Source of the DNA: Ctena decussata
Taxonomy: Eukaryota; Mollusca; Bivalvia; Lucinida; Lucinidae
Assembly (NCBI GenBank): GCA_963989385.1
Contig: OZ022502.1
Span: 52,755,454-52,819,453, forward strand
Reading direction: 5' to 3'
DNA length: 64,000 nt
Both the position numbers and the translations under genes were made by a program. Below are positions 43,599 to 55,419 of the stretch, piece after piece. Numbering within the stretch: position 1 is the stretch's first letter; each line of letters opens with the position of its first letter. A model generated the notes under the pieces. That model saw only the letters and a program-made list of their open reading frames with translations, made no database searches and was not told the DNA's origin.

Positions 43599-45888
43599 AA
43601 CAAGAGGGCCATGAGGCCCTGAATCGCTAACCAGCGCAATTGGCAAAGTGGCTTTTTCTTATGTCTGAAATTGCCAAAATATGAGTTTTGGGTCAAAAGT
43701 CAAAGAATGACCATGACTTCTTGTACTCATAAATCTTCATGTACTCATTAAGACAACCATACCTAGCATTTGTAGGCCGAAATCTTCAAAACTATCCACG
43801 AAATCTTATGTTCTAGCATTTTCCCATATTTGACCATGCCGCTAAAAAGGTCAAGGTAAACCCTAGGTCATCATTTGAACAGTCTTGGTAGGACTCTAGT
43901 ACTCCATGATACTTAACCAAGTTTACAGGCCATTGGTGTATTGGTTCTGGAGAAGAAAAATATTAACGGTTTATACCATAAAAGGGTATGGCGGCCATGT
44001 TGGTCATGTGACCTCGACCGTTTGAACAAATTTTTGTTCAATCAAGCCCTGGAGGCTCTATATGAAATGTGTTTACAACTGGCCCTTTGGCTTTTGAGGA
44101 AATGTTTGAAAATGTCAAAATATGAGAGATCTGGGTCAAAGGTCAAAGAATGACCTTGACCTCTTGTACTCATAATTCTTCATTACCTCATTAAGACGAC
44201 TGTATATACCAATTTTTAGGCCAAAATCTTCAAATCTTCCCATGAACTCTTTTGTTTTAGCATTTTCCCATATTTGACCTTGCTGTAAAAGGAAGAAGAT
44301 TTATAAAGGTTTTTATCATATGTGGGCATGGCCGCCATGTTGGTCATGTGACCCAGACCATTTGAAAATATTTTCGTTCCATCAACCCCTGAAGGATGTT
44401 TATGAAATCCGTTTACAATTTGCTCAATGGCTTTTAAGAAGAAGTTTGAAATTGTCAAACCATGAGAATTCAGGGTCAAAGGTCAAAGAACAAGCTTGAC
44501 CTCTTGTACTCATAAATCTTCATGTACTCATTAAGATGACTGTATTATCCAATGTTTAGGCCTAAATCTTCAAAACCTTCCATGAAATCTTATGTTCCAG
44601 CATTTTTCCATATTTGACCTTGGTGTAAAATGGTCAAGGTCAACCCAAGGTCACCATTTTAAACAATCTTGATGGTACTGTAATACCCAAAGCTACATAA
44701 CAAGTTTAAAGGCCATCTGTCAATTGCTTCTGGAGAAGAAGATTTTTAAAGGTTTTTACCATATATGGGCGTGGCAGCCATGTTGGTCATTGACTTTGAT
44801 CGTTTGAATAAATTGTTGTTCCCTCTAACCCTGAAGGCTGTACATGAAATTTGGTTACAATTCGCCCAGCGTTTTTTGAGGAGATTGTTAGAAATTGTCA
44901 AAATATGAGAGTTCTGGGTCAAAGGTCTAAGAATGACCTTGACCTTTTGTATTTATGAATCTTCATGTACTCATTAACATGACTGCATACTTCAATTTTT
45001 AGGCCTTAATCTTTAAAACTTTCCAAGAAATTTTATGTTCTAGCATTTTCCCATATTTGACCTTGTCGTAAATAAGGTCATGGACAACCCAAGGTAATCA
45101 TTTGAAAAATCTTGATAGTACTTGAGTACCAAGTGCTACATACCAAGTTTCAAGGCCATCGGTCAACTGGTTCTAGAGAAGTAGATTTTTAAAGGTTTTC
45201 GCCATATACGGGTGTGGCAGCCATGTTGGTCAAGTGACCTGGACCATATGAATAAATTTGTGTTCCCTCAACCTCTGGATGCTCTTTATGAAATTTTGTT
45301 TCAATTGGCCCAGTGGCTTTTGAGAAGATTGTTTGAAATTGTCAAAATATCAGAGTTCTGGGTCAAAAGTTAAAAAATGACATTGATCTCTTGTACTCCT
45401 AAATCTTCATGTACTCATGAAGATTATTGTATATACCAATTTTTGGCCCAAAATCTTCAACAATTTCCAAAATATCTTATGTTCTAGCATGTTGCCATAT
45501 AAAAGCACAAGGAAGCAAATTTGACCTACTGTGAAATAGTCAAGGTCAACCCAAGGTCATAATTTGAACAACCTTAGTAGTACTTGCACACGATATGCTA
45601 CATACCAAGTTTCAAGGCCATCGGCCTTTTGGTTCTGGAGAAGAAGATTTTTTAGGTATTTACCATATATGGGCATGGCGGCCATATTGGTCATGTGATC
45701 AAGACTGTTTGAACAACTTTGCGTTCCCCCTTCCTCTGGAGGCCACATATGAAATTTGGTTACAATTGGCCCACCGGTTTCAGAGGAGAAGTCGTTTGAA
45801 ATTGTGGACAGACGGACGACGACGGACGACGGAGCCTTACCATCCTTTAAGCTCCCCCGGAGCCGCTGGCTCAGGTAAGCTACAAAAG
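43599..45888 (+). mobile_element. Tandem-core element, family C copy 2 (C2)
   Basis: Begins ACAAGAGGGCCATGAGGCCC, a hairpin start I associate with very common bivalve repeats. It continues with about five ~450-bp units (markers CAAGTTT.CAGGCCATTGG near 43919, then 44702, 45146 and 45606; one unit is shortened near 44285). It ends with ACGGACGACGACGGACGACGG and CTGGCTCAGGTAAGCTAC. The units match those of C1 (GGGTCAAAGGTCAAAGAATG, CCATATATGGGC, GGTCATGTGACC). The 113-codon frames on both strands near 45557-45936 are repeat shadows. Confidence 0.78.
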
Positions 45889-46202
45889 CAGTTATCATGG
45901 ACTATAAACGTCCATGGATCGATTTTGAGTTTTTAAATGACTTTGGAAACAGTATTTTAGTCTGAATCGCCCCCATACCGAAAGTTTCACATCTTTGCTC
46001 CACTCTACCACGCCTTTCTGTCTTCGACTCATATCGAATAACCTTAGTTTTTTTGTAATCTTCTATTTTTATAATTTAAATAAAGTATCTTCATTCCCAA
46101 AATATTTCTTCCAATACAAGGTACATGTACAAGTGAAGTAAGGCACGACTTGAACAAACGCGCCGTTCGCGCAAGTAATTCACTGAATATCGTAACAATG
46201 TA
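45889..46202. other. No gene seen
   Basis: Spacer between C2 and the O element. Nothing recognised. Confidence 0.5.
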
Positions 46203-46576
46203 AGGAGCAGGCCAGGATCCAGACCACAATTAGCTGGCCGGGCTCTCTCTGGTCAACTGGTGGGGCTTAGGGCCCCAAAAAAGAGGCCATAATCAGGGTT
46301 CCAGATAAAATAGAGTTTTCGATGAAAAATCAAGATAATATCAAGATTACCTTTAAATAAATGTTATGGTATCTCACTGGAATCGACTCAGCGAGGGGAT
46401 TCCAATAAGATGTCACAACATGTATTTCAATCTAACCTTGTGGACTATCATCTCAAAATATTACCAGGTGTTCCTCATTACGTGCACCTACATTTTCTTG
46501 CATTATATTGGACACAGAGCCCCAGGTGGTGTGATATAAGCCCCAAAACCCACCACCCGGATCCGGGGCTGAGGAG
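46203..46576 (-). mobile_element. Family O hAT-like element, copy 1, with 5-bp duplication
   Basis: 364-bp element (46208-46571) with ends CAGGCCAGGATCCAGACC and ..CCCGGATCCGGGGCTG, directly flanked by AGGAG on both sides (46203-46207, 46572-46576). The middle has an imperfect inverted repeat (GGTATCTCACTGGAATCG / GGATTCCAATAAGATGTC). It is the reverse orientation of copy 2. Ends of CAG..GGATCC type are hAT-like; the 5-bp duplication points to the hAT5 subgroup (inference). Confidence 0.75.
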
Positions 46577-47479
46577 AGTTGTCACCACAATTACATGTTG
46601 CATGAATTCCATTTGAATACCGATAAGTCGACGCCTTTTGGTTAAATTGGAAATACTTTCATTTTAAGACCATTCTGAGGACCCCGTGGGGTAAGTCCAC
46701 TACTTGTCGTAGTATTGTGCAATGCCGTTCAAATACCGTATTAGTCCTAATAGACGCCCCTGTTATTACAAACACCCCCTGCTTATTTTCCGATAGCAAT
46801 GTTTTATCAACTTGAATAAATTCCTATTCGTTTCCCTAGATTAGATAGCAGATTTAACAGTGTTATGTACTGACGAACAAATATCGATATTATTTCCAAA
46901 GGCTATATGCCCCGCAACCACAGCCGCAACAACAGATTGGTAGCAAATCAAATTTCACATCCTGCCCCAAACATATGATCCCCAATGAGTTCGAACAAAT
47001 ACAAAGACCTATCAAGAATAAGATCTTGATAGGCGATATATCTGCTTTGGACTCTTGCTACAATATTTCAGAGTCACTAAGTGAAAAGACACTTTTCTAT
47101 CGATATTCTGAACACGATGCGCCTATAGAGGCAATGAAGAATTTTTGTGTATTATTCTGCTACAAACCACTGTTAGTTCAAGACCGCGCAAGTGTAAGTG
47201 CTGACGCCACTGACTATTAATGACGACCTTTATGGTGGTTCGGTGACGTTCCTTGACATTTGGCAGTGTTAGGTCTCTTTTTCATGATAAAACAAACTGT
47301 CCGGCGAATAAACATACATGTGACAGTATACATGAAGGATATTGGAGAGAGCATGCACCCACAAACGCAAAGTTTGGAAAATTTTGAAGGAAAAGAATTT
47401 CTGAGTGTAAGAATCGAATCAGTCTAACTCTAGGGGTAAATTATTGTTGAAAATTGTCTTACTATTTGTCGGTCAGTTG
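46577..47479. other. No gene seen
   Basis: An 81-codon frame (46975-47220) without domain. No repeat recognised. Confidence 0.45.
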
Positions 47480-48876
47480 TACAGTGGACTCGACAGTATC
47501 GGATCATCGACAGTATCGGATCACTCGTAAGTTATCACCCATTTTTCTCACAAATGAAGCAAATATTTTTTACCATTTCATTACAGTCACCAAGTTAGAC
47601 CAATGGCAAAGTGCAGGGTGAAAAATGCGATCGAAATCTGCGGCTGTGAAACAAAACAGAGTTGTTGAAAAGCTTGGTCCCTCTTCAGCGGCGCTTGCAT
47701 TTTGCCTGTTGCTCGTTAACCCCTAAATAGATTTCGGTTATTTAAACTATTTTATCGTTAGGCGATTGAAACCAATTTTGCTCTGTAATGTGTCCTAGTA
47801 TCCCTAAAATTGCAGACAGTCATTATTTTTGTGACATCCCAGTATTTGATGAAACTGCAGACTTGAAAAGTGGGGCACCAATGTACGACAGTAACGGATC
47901 ATAATATTTTGGACTGAAATACCGGCCTCAGCTGGAAAACTCATGTTAGATGTATGGTCTGATGCTGAAAACAAGTCATAAATCAGCTACCTGAGTGGCT
48001 GCTGTGTCTTCTTTCAAAGGAGATCAGTATAAAACTAAGACATCATCCTTTTTGTAAAACACCCCATCCCACGCCCCCACATGCTAGCATATAATAATGA
48101 AGGTTATGCGTAGCACAACTAAGCTTCTGCTAAGCATTCTGAAGAAACATTCGGGCAGCTCGCTTATGTGTTGTGAACCCAATAATGACTGGCGTTTATC
48201 GGATTGACATCTATACTCTGTGTAGACTCAGATTAATGCCGGAGAACTCGTTGAATGACCATGTAGTGTTTATTCACTGATTGCACTGAAATATCGTTAG
48301 GGCGGAAAATCACCGTAAATTTGTTGATCCTGATCATACACTACGGTATTATCAGGGTCTACACTTTGCAAAGGCAGATTATGCTCTTTTCTGTTGAGTA
48401 GTTCCGTACTATGGGGCGCAGGGGATTACTGAGTTAAGAATTTTTGGCATGCTTGTACTTTTGTATACATTTAACTTTTATTTAACAGACATAACCCTTG
48501 CTGGTGAAGGACCACACGAAAAACATTGTTGAAAGGCCGTAAAAGTTTCTCTGAGAGTTTAATAGGTCCAACTGTTTATGTAGCAAAATTATTGAAGCTA
48601 AGAATTTTGGCAGAATGCCTCCGAGAAACTCTCCTATAAAATAATATCATATGATCCGATACTGTCGCACCTGATTCGTTACTGTCGTAAGACCCCCCTG
48701 TAAGTCTCGAAGGTTATCTGCCCTTAAAGGAATAAATTTCGTAAATATTTTGACATGGATAGATAGAAGGGATATTTTACAATGGTTATGTGTCATAACA
48801 TACATACTTTTAGCATTCACATACAACAAAACGGGAGTTTTACTGAACGTGATCCGATACTGTCGAGCCCATTGTA
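47480..48876. mobile_element. Family N TA-flanked DNA transposon remnant (1.39 kb)
   Basis: The ends CAGTGGACTCGACAGTATCG (47482) and the inverse CGATACTGTCGAGCCCATTG (ending 48874) are each bordered by TA. The core motif CGACAGTATCGGATCA is repeated in direct orientation at 47491 and 47508, with a variant near 47886, and inverted near 48654 and in the right end. CAG ends with TA fit pogo/Tigger-like elements. No transposase frame can be read. Confidence 0.72.
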
Positions 48877-49405
48877 AGTGGATAAATCTATATTACTCCC
48901 GCTTGGCACTCGTGATATGATCTACTTTACAATTAACCGCCAATCATCGAAAAATTCACCATTGGAGCTGATCTATTTCTTAAAGATAACTTAGATCTGG
49001 CCCCAAGATTATATAACCTTTTTCCTGCTCAACTCAGCTGAGCATGAAAGTTTCTCTGCTGATAGATATGAAATAACTAATATTAGCATTCATATTCATA
49101 AGCAGAGAAAATTTTCTCTGCTGATTAATATGAAAATGCCAACTAATGTTGGCATTTTCATATTCATAAGCAGAGAAAATTTCATGCGCAGCTCAACTGA
49201 GCAAGACAACAACCGTATTTATCAGTAATTTGCTGTTTATTAGCAGGTAAAATTTCATGCTCAGCTGAGCTGAGCATGGAAAACAAATATAACAGGCTCG
49301 GGACCTTATTTCTTTTTAGTGTTGAGAAATATTTGCCATAGAAATAATGATCATACTCAAACCAGCTTACGACAACTGACAAGATAAGAACAGCGGCGTT
49401 CAAAA
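48877..49405. other. No gene seen; palindromic block inside
   Basis: Contains the nested inverted repeats at 49025-49281. Otherwise nothing recognised. Confidence 0.45.
49025..49281. repeat. Nested inverted repeats (family G)
   Basis: CTCAGCTGAGCATGAAA-type words frame the block (about 49032-49048 and 49252-49278). Inside, TTTCTCTGCTGAT.. and ..ATAAGCAGAGAAA alternate twice, around ATGAAAATGCCAAC-TAAT-GTTGGCATTTTCAT. A partial relative lies near 29758-29821. Ends uncertain. Confidence 0.5.
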
Positions 49406-49408
49406 TAT

Positions 49409-49596
49409 AAGCCGCAACACGAGAAAACCAACACTGTGGTTGTGCGCCCAGCGCAGACTCAGATCAGCATTGACATCCACCCAGTTTGACCAGACTCTTC
49501 GTTAAGTGCTCAAAGCGTAGCTAAGTGGATGCCCAGGCTGATTTGAGTCTGCGCTGGGAGCACAACCACTTTGTTGGTTTTCTAGTGTCCTGGCTC
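49409..49596 (-). mobile_element. Family A palindromic MITE, copy 9 (shortened)
   Basis: 188 bp. About 50 bp of the centre and the adjoining part of the second arm are deleted, leaving only GTGCTCAAAGCGTAGCTAAG of the centre. The left end reads AAGCCGCAACACG. The flanks are ATAT and ATTT (three of four equal). Confidence 0.85.
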
Positions 49597-50762
49597 ATTT
49601 ATTATATACTTAAAAATACGCTCTACCTCATTCAGCTTACGCATAGGCTGTTCTGGAAAGTTTAAATAAGCAACGCAGCTCAAATTCAATGCTTCATTTT
49701 ACCTATTGCAATGTGCCATGGTGTCCATGACATGATGTAAAACAAATATTTTCAGACTAAAATTATGTTGTTGATGTTAATTATCTACTAATTCCTTACT
49801 GTTAGCGACTCATCACCAAAACCAGAGGCATCAGACGCACTTGTAAGGTGACGTCAAAAACCCGATAATGAGAGAATTGCCACACGGAAAAAATGGTGAC
49901 GTACGCAAATTTGAAGAGCAAGGGGCTGATCAGCCTGTGCATCCGCGCAGTCTGAACAGCGCCTCTGCTCTTCGTATTAAACACGTGTAGACACTGACAA
50001 ATTAATTGACATAAAAGAAATACACTAATTGGTGTTCACTGATTCCCAGCCTTGTTTGCACCTTGGCTGTTCGGATATAGCACCCTTTTTACATGCCGAG
50101 GCTCAGATTATATATTGGCTGTATGGAGACTCTGCTGCCTCTCAAAGAACTGTCACCAGTGAGTGCGCGTACATGTCAAAAATTAGAGCAATTTTGAAAT
50201 AAATATTAAAAAGAAATATGAATTAAAGAAACTATAATTGAGAGAAATATATAATAATAATTGATACTAATGAAAAGTAAAGCACTATGCAATGAAATGT
50301 TATAGTTTTTCGGAAAAGTGGCATTTACCATTTCGCGAGTTTACAAAAATACACAGCGCTTTGGAAGCAACTTAATTTATATTCATTTATGGACTGGAAG
50401 AAAAGATGTGCTGAAACGGTTTAGTTACGCCAGGGTGTCATGGTAACAGATTTCCTTATGGTAAGATATAATGTACGTGAATGGGAACACTGTAATATTT
50501 TTCTGACAATTTTTGAACAAAGACAACTTTTATGACTTCCTGGCCTAGTAGGCATCCCAAAATGTAGTCAACTCCAAATGGAAAGAGTTTGTTCCTAAAG
50601 TAGCATTTCTATCCTTTAAGAAGTGAGCTTTTGGGAAACATATTCTAAAAAAGTCACTGACTTACTTCTGTATCCCTTTTAGATTACTGTATGCTCGCTT
50701 GATAATTGTTTGTCTGTATATAACATGTCAGTATTTTGAATAAAATATTGTTTACACTAAGT
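49597..50762. other. No gene seen; small family A-like trace
   Basis: GATCAGCCTGTGCATCCGCG + CAGTCTGA (about 49928-49955) resembles the inner hairpin of family A (CTGGGCATCCGCCCAGTCTG), without the ends. Otherwise nothing recognised. Confidence 0.45.
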
Positions 50763-51144
50763 GAGCTCAGCCCCGGATCCAGGGGGTGGGCTTTGGGGCT
50801 TCAGTCCCGCCACCTGGGCCTGGTTAGATCAAAATATATGTTGCGATATCTCTTTAGAATCGCCTCGGCGAGGCGATTCTAATGAGATATCACAACATAT
50901 ATTTCAAGGCAGAAAGGATATTTTCAAAAATTCTAATCAAAATTGATCCCTCATTCTTCTCATAAATTATCCCAAGTAGAGGAATTATAACATTAAACTG
51001 TGATCCCTCATTATTTGATATATTTTCAAGTCCCCCCCCTCCTGCCACCGTCCCCCCACACACATAACAATTCGGCACCTACAAGCCCCACTTATTATCC
51101 AGAGCCCCACCAGTATGTGGTGGTCTGGATCCGGGCCTGGAGCT
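50763..51144 (+). mobile_element. Family O hAT-like element, copy 2, with 5-bp duplication
   Basis: 372-bp element (50768-51139), ends CAGCCCCGGATCCAGGGGGT and ..GTCTGGATCCGGGCCTG, directly flanked by GAGCT (50763-50767, 51140-51144). It has a strong inner foldback ATGTTGCGATATCTC.. / GAGATATCACAACAT around ATCGCCTCG-GCGAGGCGAT. The 109-codon minus-strand frame here is a by-product. Confidence 0.78.
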
Positions 51145-52920
51145 TTACTTAGAAAGGAGGCAAAATTAAAAATGGATGAGCTGCTTCCCCTGAAAGTGTA
51201 CGCATTCATCTTATACACGTATAGCCTTACATGTCTCTTGTTACCTGAAGCTTTACTTCTTTTTTGTTCCGGCATATGCCAGAGATGTTCAGAAAGTTCT
51301 GTTCGTGACGTCATATATTGGTAAGCATCATAAAGACAGAGCTTCTGATAGCGAAAAAATATAAAGCTGTGATATGTTTGGACAACCCAGCAAACGTAGT
51401 GTATATTTTCTAAAGGACACAGTTTTGAACGTCTTTGAAAGTGGTATACCTACAGCCACTGCAAAGTTTTAATTTTGGCAGTTCTCCTGGGTCAATTACA
51501 AAACAAGTGGTTTGGTCGGAAAGCTAACGAAAAATAAAGCGTTTTACAAAACTAAATATCGTCACCCCTTTGTTGTCAAATTAATCTTTACACACAAAGT
51601 CTGCTATAGCTGAAACGTGTTTTACATAAAACTTTCGAAACGACATGCACTCTGGAGAGGCCCAAACTTCTGAAAATTACTTTTATAAAATTGTTTGTCC
51701 GTTTGAATCGATTCTATTATTTAGATGGTTCTCTCATAGACATTTATCGCTCACTTAACGAGTATGTGTTTCTTTATTTCTGCCCATCACTAGTTTAACT
51801 GATACAAGTCAGCTTTAATGCTATTTTCATATTATGAAACATGAGCAGTGAAAGTTCTTATTGCATTTCTTTACATTATGTATCGTATGACATTTTAAAG
51901 GTCGTTAAATGTCGTCTTTTACACTGAATTTATTCTTCGTGCAAAGTCTTTGTTTGACCTGGAAAACAAATACAGTTTTATTATATATAAATTTTATTTC
52001 AAGCTCTAAATTCAGGTTTCGAAAGGTATATTGGGTGACAGAAAGTGCTAGATCTGTGTACGCCTACATATTTTTCTGCCATTTTATGAATAGGAACATC
52101 TTCTGTGACTCCTTATTTGCTTTAACATTTTAAAAAGGGTCTTTTCTCAAAGGAAATTAAACTCTTTAGGTAGAGCAAATCCTGTCCGTAAAATTTCATC
52201 CCTATCAATAAGGGAGACAAAACAATGAAATAGCACAGTTGCTTCCCCTCAAAGAAAGTGTACCCATTCGCCTAATCAGTAAAAAGGGCTTTTGTAGCGG
52301 GGATATGTCGAAACTTAAAATGTCTAAAATGCCATTTTTACACCAAAATTGAAAGGGGTAACGTAACAAAAAAATTTCCCAGCTAAGTTACATGTAATAC
52401 AGTGCAGTAGAAGGAAAACATGTTGTAAGCTGAATGCATATGTACGACTTGTGTGTCAAAAGAGATACATGCTGCTTTGTTTCGTGTATTTTTACAGTTT
52501 TTTTTATCTTTCTGCTTTTTAAAAATATTATACCTCTATATAATACTGTTAGGCAAATCAGCTTTTCTAAAGTACACAGTACATGCATTTGAGAAAACAG
52601 TCGTGGATTTCAACATAGAAGAACCAGCGTTGTTATCATTTGTTAATTTATTTATACATTGTGTCAAGAGGGCAGGACATTCATGCACCGAATTCCTCGT
52701 TATTAAACAGACAGGCCCATTTTGACGCATGACAGACAACTCAGATTTGGATGGGGCCTCGAAAATGAAAACTTGTCGGCTGCTTTTACCCGGCAGTGTA
52801 GGCTTTCCAGATGCCAATCAGTATATCATCTCAGCATTGGCATTATGAATTCTATATATTTCCATGACTTTCTGTATCTTTTGGTTTTAATCATTTCTCT
52901 TTGCCCTGTAGTCAGTGTGC
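51145..52920. other. No gene seen; diffuse repeat R fragments
   Basis: GAGCTGCTTCCCCTGAAAGT (about 51179) and CAGTTGCTTCCCCTCAAAGA (about 52238), each followed by GTGTAC(G/C)CATTC, belong to a dispersed low-copy similarity also seen near 60650 and 62530. The 90-94 codon frames around 52450-53000 have no domain, and one reads into family A copy 10. Confidence 0.4.
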
Positions 52921-52924
52921 ATAT

Positions 52925-53163
52925 GAGGCCCGACCCGACAAAAGCAACAAAGTGGCATGTGTGCCAATCGAAAACTCAGATCAGCCTGGGCATCCGCCCA
53001 GTCTGATCAGAATCTTCTTTGTGTGCATGGCGCTAGCTTAGACCCTAAGCTACGCTTTGAGCTCAAAGCAAAGACTCTGACCAGACTGGGTAAAAACCCA
53101 GGCTGGTTTGAGTCTTAGCTGTGCGTACATGCCACTTTGTTGGTTTTGTCGTGTCGCGGGGCC
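52925..53163 (+). mobile_element. Family A palindromic MITE, copy 10 (subfamily 2)
   Basis: 239 bp with exact ATAT flanks (52921-52924, 53164-53167). Second-type arms (CAAAGTGGCATGTGTGCC). Both ends share a complementary change (GAGGCC...GGGGCC), which suggests that the ends are corrected against each other. Confidence 0.9.
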
Positions 53164-53167
53164 ATAT

Positions 53168-54234
53168 ATAATAGGTGAGGATGTATACTTAGATAATGAC
53201 GGAAGCACGGCGCCAGGAGTGTGCATGGATACGGTCCGCTGAGCCTTCTGGGCAACATCGCTATAGGAATCGAGGCAACAACAAGAATGTTCACTTAGAT
53301 CATAAACGCATAAATTAATCTACGTCAATATGTCGTTTTTATTAAACCGCGAAAATTTGATACCGCAGAAATTAAATGTTTCACCGTAATACAGGCATGA
53401 TTTACTCTTACAAGTAAGTAATTGTTCCAAAACGGCATGCCAAAGATGCAGTGCTTTACTAAACATTTGAACAAGAATGCCTGAGGAATTTCTGAGCAAA
53501 TATTGTAGACCTAGATCAAGGATTCCTTTATTTACCATTTTACCAGCTGTTTTATGAAAACTAAGCTGATACAGACATTGAGGAAGCATTTTGACGTCAT
53601 AATCTCGTGCGACGTCAGCAGTTATCCAGACACTATGCTGTAATTTTCTATTACCTCTAAGATGCGTTGTATTAAACAGGATATTGATTGTTTCTAAATA
53701 GTGTTGCTCATTTTGTCCGCACATTTGACGCCCTCGTATAAAGGTGTGGGGGTGGGAGTAGGAATGGAGGTCAACTTTTCGACTGAGCTCATTTATCAGG
53801 CTTTCCCACTCCTCATAGAATAAATTCTAATGCAGATTTAATTGTTCATGAAGTTCAAAGATGGCTTTGATAACAAAAGTGGCATAAAGTCGCTAAAAAA
53901 GTAACTATAACTTTAAAGAAGTAAATCGGATAAAACAATAACGACTAATTTATTATGCTCGCTAAGACTGATCAGTTAAAACGGTAGTAAATCAAAACAA
54001 AATATTTGTCTTTAATGTTTTCCGGATATTAGAACTTAACAAAATGTGAATGGTGTCATCTTCTTTGATATTTCTAACGTTACATAATGAAAACAAAAGC
54101 GTGGCAGCTCTAAAGTTTATATCGCGAGAAATATTATCCAGAGCAATCGGGAATCAGACAGACTGTACTAGCAACCGTGGGTCAGATGTTTCCGATTTCT
54201 TTGAATTACCTGTCAGTTACCAAATCTACCCTAT
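53168..54234. other. No recognised gene; one uncertain frame
   Basis: The minus-strand frame 53320-53724 is described separately. CCGCTGAGCCTTCTGGGC (about 53238) resembles CCGCTGAGCCTCTTGAAG near 60014 with similar flanks, so a dispersed repeat may be present. Confidence 0.4.
53320..53724 (-). CDS. Unrecognised 134-codon open frame
   Basis: ATG-initiated frame ending at 53320. The predicted peptide has no signal peptide, no transmembrane segment and no motif I recognise. It is moderately rich in Leu and contains several Cys and His. The length is only marginally unusual for AT-rich DNA of this size, and it does not overlap an identified repeat. I do not see clear splice or promoter signals. 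It may be a chance frame, a fragment of an unknown repeat, or one exon of a gene. Confidence 0.15.
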   Translation of the reverse strand: MCGQNEQHYLETINILFNTTHLRGNRKLQHSVWITADVARDYDVKMLPQCLYQLSFHKTAGKMVNKGILDLGLQYLLRNSSGILVQMFSKALHLWHAVLEQLLTCKSKSCLYYGETFNFCGIKFSRFNKNDILT

Positions 54235-55147
54235 ACGAGGGGCGTTCGATAAGTTTTGCAAATGGCCTCATAGCTTTGTTAAGGAGGATGCTGGGTACAA
54301 ATGCTATGCATATTCTATAAGCATAACATTTGGCCTTTACAATGATACCAAACACTTTACAGAGACACTTTTTCTTACTGACTTACAATGCATTTTATTA
54401 GGCTCCAGTCATACCACTGGGCAAATTTCATATGGAAAATATTTTCAGTGTTAGGCCCTTAATTCGAATATCGTTGTAAATACAAAATTTTTCTTAGTCA
54501 ACAGCATGTCCATCGTTGCCTACATTATCCATAAAAAAGATAGAAGGATGTCAATTATTATCGATTCATTCCTTGCAAAGTAATGGGCAGTTCTTTTGAC
54601 GCTATTAAAATCGACGTCAACGTCATTTTTGAAAGACTTTAGCAGGTTCATATTTTGCATTAATTTGAATTTATTGACAGATTTTAGTTGATCCATGCAA
54701 AGTCTCTTGCTTACAAGATTTCGAATACTAACAGACTTATTTTCATAACAAAATCATAATAACTTTATTAGAAAGGAAGAATTTGCTATAAAATGAAATA
54801 CGGATAATACGTATTTTACGGGACAGTGTGGAACCTAGAGTAAATATAATTTCCGAAATATTTACAGGACAGTATTGTCTGGGCATTGTCTTTAAGTAGC
54901 AAAGGTTAAAAAATCAAAGGCTGTTGCTATTTGAATTACGGCATTCTAAAGTAGAATTCTGCAGTGCCTGTAGGGTATACCTCTTTCAAAGAGGTTAAAA
55001 ACGCGTTCTTTAAGAAAAATATAGTTGCGTTTTTAAATTTATGACGGTTTAACATAGCTTTACGTGTTTTTGCTATCAGTAGTTCTGTCTTTATGGTGGT
55101 TATCAAGAAATTAAGCCATTTGCAAAACTTTTCGAACGCCCCTCGTA
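54235..55147. mobile_element. Mariner-ended non-autonomous element (0.91 kb)
   Basis: TACGAGGGGCGTTCGATAAG + TTTTGCAAATGGC at the left and the inverse GCCATTTGCAAAAC + TTTTCGAACGCCCCTCGTA at the right, each including TA. No transposase motif inside. The 134-codon frame 54050-54454 and the 100-codon frame 54936-55238 read through its ends and share (I/V)RGAF(D/E)KFCKW only because the ends are inverted copies. Confidence 0.8.
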
Positions 55148-55185
55148 CGTCGACATAACTATAAATGTATTTTTCATCTGTAAAA

Positions 55186-55415
55186 GAACCGCGACACGAC
55201 AAAAACCAACAAAGTGGCCTGTGCGCCCAGGGGAGCATCAGAGCAGCATGGGCATCCGCCCAGTCTGCTGAAAGTCTTCACTGTCGGTAGCGTAGACCCT
55301 TAGCTAGCTTTTGAACGCACAGAAGAACTCTGTTCAGACTGGGCGGATGCCTAGGCTGATCTGAGTCTCTACTAGGCGCACATGCCACTTTGTTGGTTTT
55401 GTCGTGTCGTGCCTC
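55186..55415 (+). mobile_element. Family A palindromic MITE, copy 11 (subfamily 2)
   Basis: 230 bp, starting 39 bases after the mariner-ended element. Ends GAACCGCGACACG and CGTGTCGTGCCTC are mutated. The flanks are AAAA and GAAT. Second-type arms (CAAAGTGGCCTGTGCGCC). Among the more diverged copies. Confidence 0.85.
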
Positions 55416-55419
55416 GAAT

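Noticed and set aside
45557..45936. Overlapping 113-codon frames on both strands
   Set aside because: Both lie in the last tandem unit and GACGG block of element C2; similar peptides appear in C1 units, as expected of repeat DNA.
54050..54454. 134-codon plus-strand open frame
   Set aside because: Its middle reads through the left terminal repeat of the mariner-ended element, and the similar peptide in 54936-55238 comes from the inverted right repeat. No domain.
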